DNA of 64,000 nucleotides from the NCBI RefSeq assembly GCF_001399755.1, contig NZ_LJCP01000010.1, positions 434,001 through 498,000 of the forward strand, read 5' to 3'. Each line of letters begins with the position of its first letter. Position 1 is the first letter of the stretch. Origin of the DNA: Thiohalorhabdus denitrificans (lineage in GTDB: Bacteria; Pseudomonadota; Gammaproteobacteria; Thiohalorhabdales; Thiohalorhabdaceae). Positions 61,745 to 64,000 of this stretch are shown here, piece after piece. The notes under the pieces were generated by a model. The model was not told where the DNA came from. It saw nothing but the letters and a program-made list of their open reading frames with translations, and searched no databases. The position numbers were made by a program, and so were the translations under genes.

Positions 61745-62790
61745 TAGGCGCGGTCCCGGAAGCGGGCGATGTCCGCCTTCGGCGGCAGCGGGGCTTCCTC
61801 CACCAGATGCTCGGCCAGGCGCTCGGCGTAGTAGGGGCCGATCAGGGCCCCCCGCGCCCCCAGGCCGTTGAGCACGCAGGCGCGCGACTCGCGGGGGTGG
61901 CAGCCCAGCAGGGGATGGTGATCGGTGGGGGCGGGGCGGATGCCGGCGCGATGTTCGGTGACCTCCACCTCCGGCCGCTCGCCGAGCAGACCCGGGAGCT
62001 GGTGGAGGAGCTCCGCCCGGCCCGCGGCGGTGGGGACTTCGTCCACATTGTGGCGATCGAAGGTGGAGCCGAGCAGGAACTCCTGATCCCCCCAGGGGAC
62101 CAGGGTCACCTTCCGGTTTACCGGCCGGTCCGGAAGGCCCTCCTCCAGCCGACCGCCCAGAACCTCCCCCTTCACCGGGGTAAGCGGCAGCCAGTGGAAC
62201 CACGGGTTCTCCCGCACCCGGTAGCCCTCGCAGAAGACCACCCGGTCGGCGCGCAGCTCCCCCCAGGCCACACCCTCCGGGCCCACCGTGACGTCCTTCG
62301 GGTCCACCACTCCCCGGCGTAGGGTCCCACTCGCGGCGACGATCTCTGCCGCGGCCTCCAGAAAGGCCTCCGTATCCAGGACCCCGCCCCCGTGCACGGG
62401 ATAGGCCTCCGGCTCCTCCTCGGAGCCCGCCACCGGCGCCCCGAGGTAGGGCCGGAAATCCGGGTCGGCGCGCCGGCGCCGGTAGTGCTCCGCCTCCTCG
62501 GCGCCCCGGCACAGCCGGAGGGTGTCCACCTCCCGCAGCAGGGCGCGCCCGGTCCGCTCCTCCGCGCGCCGATAGGTGCGAATGGCCGCGGGCAGCAGCT
62601 CCTCGAGGGGCCCGGCCCGGGTCAGCCGGCGCCCACCGATGGGCGTGAGCAGGCCGGCGGCGACCCGGGAGGCGGACGCCGCCCGGGGCTGATCCACCAG
62701 GGCCACGCGCCGGCCGCGCTCCAGGAGGGCCAGGGCCAGCAGGCTGCCTGCAAGGCCCCCGCCCACGATCAGGAAGTCATGCTCGTTCAT
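61744..62790 (-). CDS. FAD-dependent oxidoreductase (DAO superfamily)
   Basis: 348 residues from ATG 62790 (MNEHDFLIVGGGLAGSLLALALL; two more Met codons lie just upstream). The dinucleotide fold GGGLAGS is at about residues 10-16, SRVAAGLLTPIGGRR follows, and the C-terminal FAD motif has GIRPAPTDHHPLLG and LNGLGARGALIGPYYAERLAEHL. Related to glycine oxidase/ThiO and to the MnmC(o) domain that removes glyoxylate from cmnm5U34. Paired with the MnmM-like methyltransferase, it may do the oxidation step; an amino-acid oxidase is the alternative. Confidence 0.82.
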   Translation of the reverse strand: MNEHDFLIVGGGLAGSLLALALLERGRRVALVDQPRAASASRVAAGLLTPIGGRRLTRAGPLEELLPAAIRTYRRAEERTGRALLREVDTLRLCRGAEEAEHYRRRRADPDFRPYLGAPVAGSEEEPEAYPVHGGGVLDTEAFLEAAAEIVAASGTLRRGVVDPKDVTVGPEGVAWGELRADRVVFCEGYRVRENPWFHWLPLTPVKGEVLGGRLEEGLPDRPVNRKVTLVPWGDQEFLLGSTFDRHNVDEVPTAAGRAELLHQLPGLLGERPEVEVTEHRAGIRPAPTDHHPLLGCHPRESRACVLNGLGARGALIGPYYAERLAEHLVEEAPLPPKADIARFRDRA

Positions 62791-62845
62791 GTGGTGCATC
62801 ATGCCCAATAGCCACTGCCGATCAACCCCTCGGGAGGGAGCACCC

Positions 62846-63847
62846 TTGTCCAGCCCACCGCCCGGGGAGCCCGCCCCCCTGGACATCCCTCGAGACTGGG
62901 TACGCGCCGCCGAGGCGATGCTGGCGGCCGGCGGGGGCCGGATCGTGGTCGCCGGAGCCGCGGACCGGGGCAAGTCCAGCTTCTGCCGCTACCTGACCGG
63001 CCGCTTCCTGGAGGCCGGCAAGGAGGTGGCCCTACTGGACGCCGACATCGGCCAGAAGGACCTCGGTCCCCCGGCGGCCCTCACCCTGGGGTTCCGCGCC
63101 CCCGGGCGGGAGCCCGAGGACGGGCCGCACGCCTTCTATTTCGTGGGCGCCGTGAGCCCACGCGGTCATTTCCTGCCCGTGGCGGTGGGAGCCGGGCGGC
63201 TTCTGGCCCAGGCCGGAGCCCAGCCGGTCATCGTCAACACCGACGGCCTGGTCCACGGACCCGGCCGGATCCTGCGGCACTATCAGATGGAGGCCCTGGA
63301 CCCCGACCACGTGGTGGCCCTGGAGGCGGAAGGCGAGGCCGGCGCGGTGCCCGCGCCCTTGGGGGCCACGGTGCACCGGCTCCGCCCCGCCCCGTCTGCG
63401 CGGCCCCGGAGCCCCGCTGAGCGCAAGGCGGCCCGGCAGCGGGCCTTCCGGGCCCATTTCCGGAACGCCGGGCGTGCGGTGCTGGACCTGGAGACCTTCC
63501 ACCTGGAGCGCTGCCTGCTGTTCTCGGGCCGGACCGTGGACCCGGGAGGATTCCTACACGCCGAGGAGACCCCGGAAGGCCCTCTGGTGGTAGGCAACCG
63601 GCCTGTCCCCGACGGGACCACCAAACGCCTCCCGGCCGGTTTCGAGCGGGACCTGCTGTGCGGCGTCCTGGACGCCGACGGCCGCTGCCTGGGGCTGGCC
63701 CGCCTGGCGCGCCTCGATTTCCGGACCCGGAGGCTGACCCTGTGGACCCCCGTGCCCCCGACCCGGATCCGGGGCCTGCAGCTGGGCGACCTCTACGTGG
63801 ACGCCGAGGGCCGGGAGCTGGCGCGCAGCCGTCCCCGGCATCTCTAA
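62846..63847 (+). CDS. Clp1/Nol9-like P-loop polynucleotide 5'-kinase
   Basis: 333 residues from a TTG at 62846 with GGGAGGGAG five bases ahead. Walker A GAADRGKSS (near residue 34) and the lid-region DADIGQKDLGPPAALTLG, matching the D-x-D-x-GQ...P-G motif of Clp1/Nol9/Grc3 kinases. These phosphorylate 5'-OH RNA or DNA ends. The C-terminal part is family-like. Bacterial members are little studied; substrate unknown. Confidence 0.82.
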   Translation: MSSPPPGEPAPLDIPRDWVRAAEAMLAAGGGRIVVAGAADRGKSSFCRYLTGRFLEAGKEVALLDADIGQKDLGPPAALTLGFRAPGREPEDGPHAFYFVGAVSPRGHFLPVAVGAGRLLAQAGAQPVIVNTDGLVHGPGRILRHYQMEALDPDHVVALEAEGEAGAVPAPLGATVHRLRPAPSARPRSPAERKAARQRAFRAHFRNAGRAVLDLETFHLERCLLFSGRTVDPGGFLHAEETPEGPLVVGNRPVPDGTTKRLPAGFERDLLCGVLDADGRCLGLARLARLDFRTRRLTLWTPVPPTRIRGLQLGDLYVDAEGRELARSRPRHL

Positions 63848-64000
63848 CCCTCCGGGCAGCCGGCGTACCTCCGGGCCCATTCCAGGGCCCCGCGCACCCG
63901 GTCCCCCAGCAGCTCCCGGCCCTCGGCGGCGGTGACCCAGCGGTATTCGTGGTGCTCGGGGCAACCCAGCTCCGCGCTCACCGGCAGCACCACCTCCGTC
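63844..64000 (-). CDS. NUDIX hydrolase, partial (C-terminal end)
   Basis: Only the last 52 codons are seen, in frame to TAG at 63844-63846. EHHEYRWVTAAEGRELL resembles the C-terminal region of NudB-type and related NUDIX hydrolases. The NUDIX box lies outside the window. Its end overlaps the kinase gene end by three bases. Confidence 0.6.
   Translation of the reverse strand, partial: TEVVLPVSAELGCPEHHEYRWVTAAEGRELLGDRVRGALEWARRYAGCPEG

Noticed and set aside
1-64000. CRISPR arrays, insertion sequences, prophage genes, rRNA
   Set aside because: No regularly spaced repeats, transposases, phage structural genes or rRNA segments were seen on either strand.

Overview
The window is high-GC (about 70% by eye), almost entirely coding, and looks like the chromosome of a gammaproteobacterium. 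The evidence is conserved gene order: nnr-tsaE-amidase-mutL-miaA-hflK-hflC-DUF2065, pcnB-folK-panB-panC-panD, rpsP-rimM-trmD-rplS, ffh-ypjD-corB, and yajC-secD-secF. I cannot name the species. Departures from the enterobacterial order (no hfq-hflX after miaA, a second nucleotidyltransferase after pcnB, an endonuclease-type MutL, scattered single tRNA genes) suggest a lineage distant from the Enterobacteria. I see no insertion sequence, prophage, CRISPR array or rRNA gene. No gap without a gene exceeds 300 bases.

Region 1 (1-12613, minus strand) is an MSHA-type type IV pilus locus read from mshE toward the window edge: mshE (ATPase with a predicted c-di-GMP-binding domain), mshG, a Wzy/O-antigen-ligase-like membrane protein with a repeat tail, an mshF-like gene, mshA (major pilin, own promoter and terminator), mshC, mshD, mshO, mshP, mshQ, then mshI (PilM-like) and a PilN-like gene cut by the edge.

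Region 2 (12716-21770, minus) is the nnr-CBS-tsaE-amidase-mutL-miaA-hflK-hflC-DUF2065 cluster, covering cell-wall hydrolysis, mismatch repair, tRNA modification and membrane proteolysis control. It may read into the pilus locus. Region 3 (21909-25794) has pterin dehydratase and DUF2905 on plus, then yajC-secD-secF on minus.

Region 4 (25918-34601) has tRNA-Leu(CAA), a minus-strand operon pcnB - DHH/CBS/nucleotidyltransferase fusion - folK - panB - panC - panD - acetolactate-synthase-like gene, and tRNA-Glu(CTC) on plus. Region 5 (34649-44429) has xerD, ogt and a TPR protein downstream of rpsP-rimM-trmD-rplS, then divergent ffh and ypjD/corB, a family-4 uracil-DNA glycosylase, and tRNA-Val(CAC).

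Region 6 (44699-52149) is an acetate uptake and sensing cassette: DUF485, ActP-like symporter, DUF294-type nucleotidyltransferase sensor, DEDDh exonuclease, then a DcaP-like porin and two small beta-barrel proteins. Region 7 (52326-57811) is signalling: a PAS-LytTR regulator resembling RcoM, an apparently active diguanylate cyclase and an opposing EAL phosphodiesterase. The last two could set the c-di-GMP level read by MshE in region 1. Region 8 (58012-64000) has the TIGR03545/TIGR03546 pair, a DUF72 protein, a 1-base-overlapping methyltransferase/FAD-oxidoreductase pair that may make a wobble-uridine tRNA modification, a Clp1-like polynucleotide kinase and the end of a NUDIX hydrolase.
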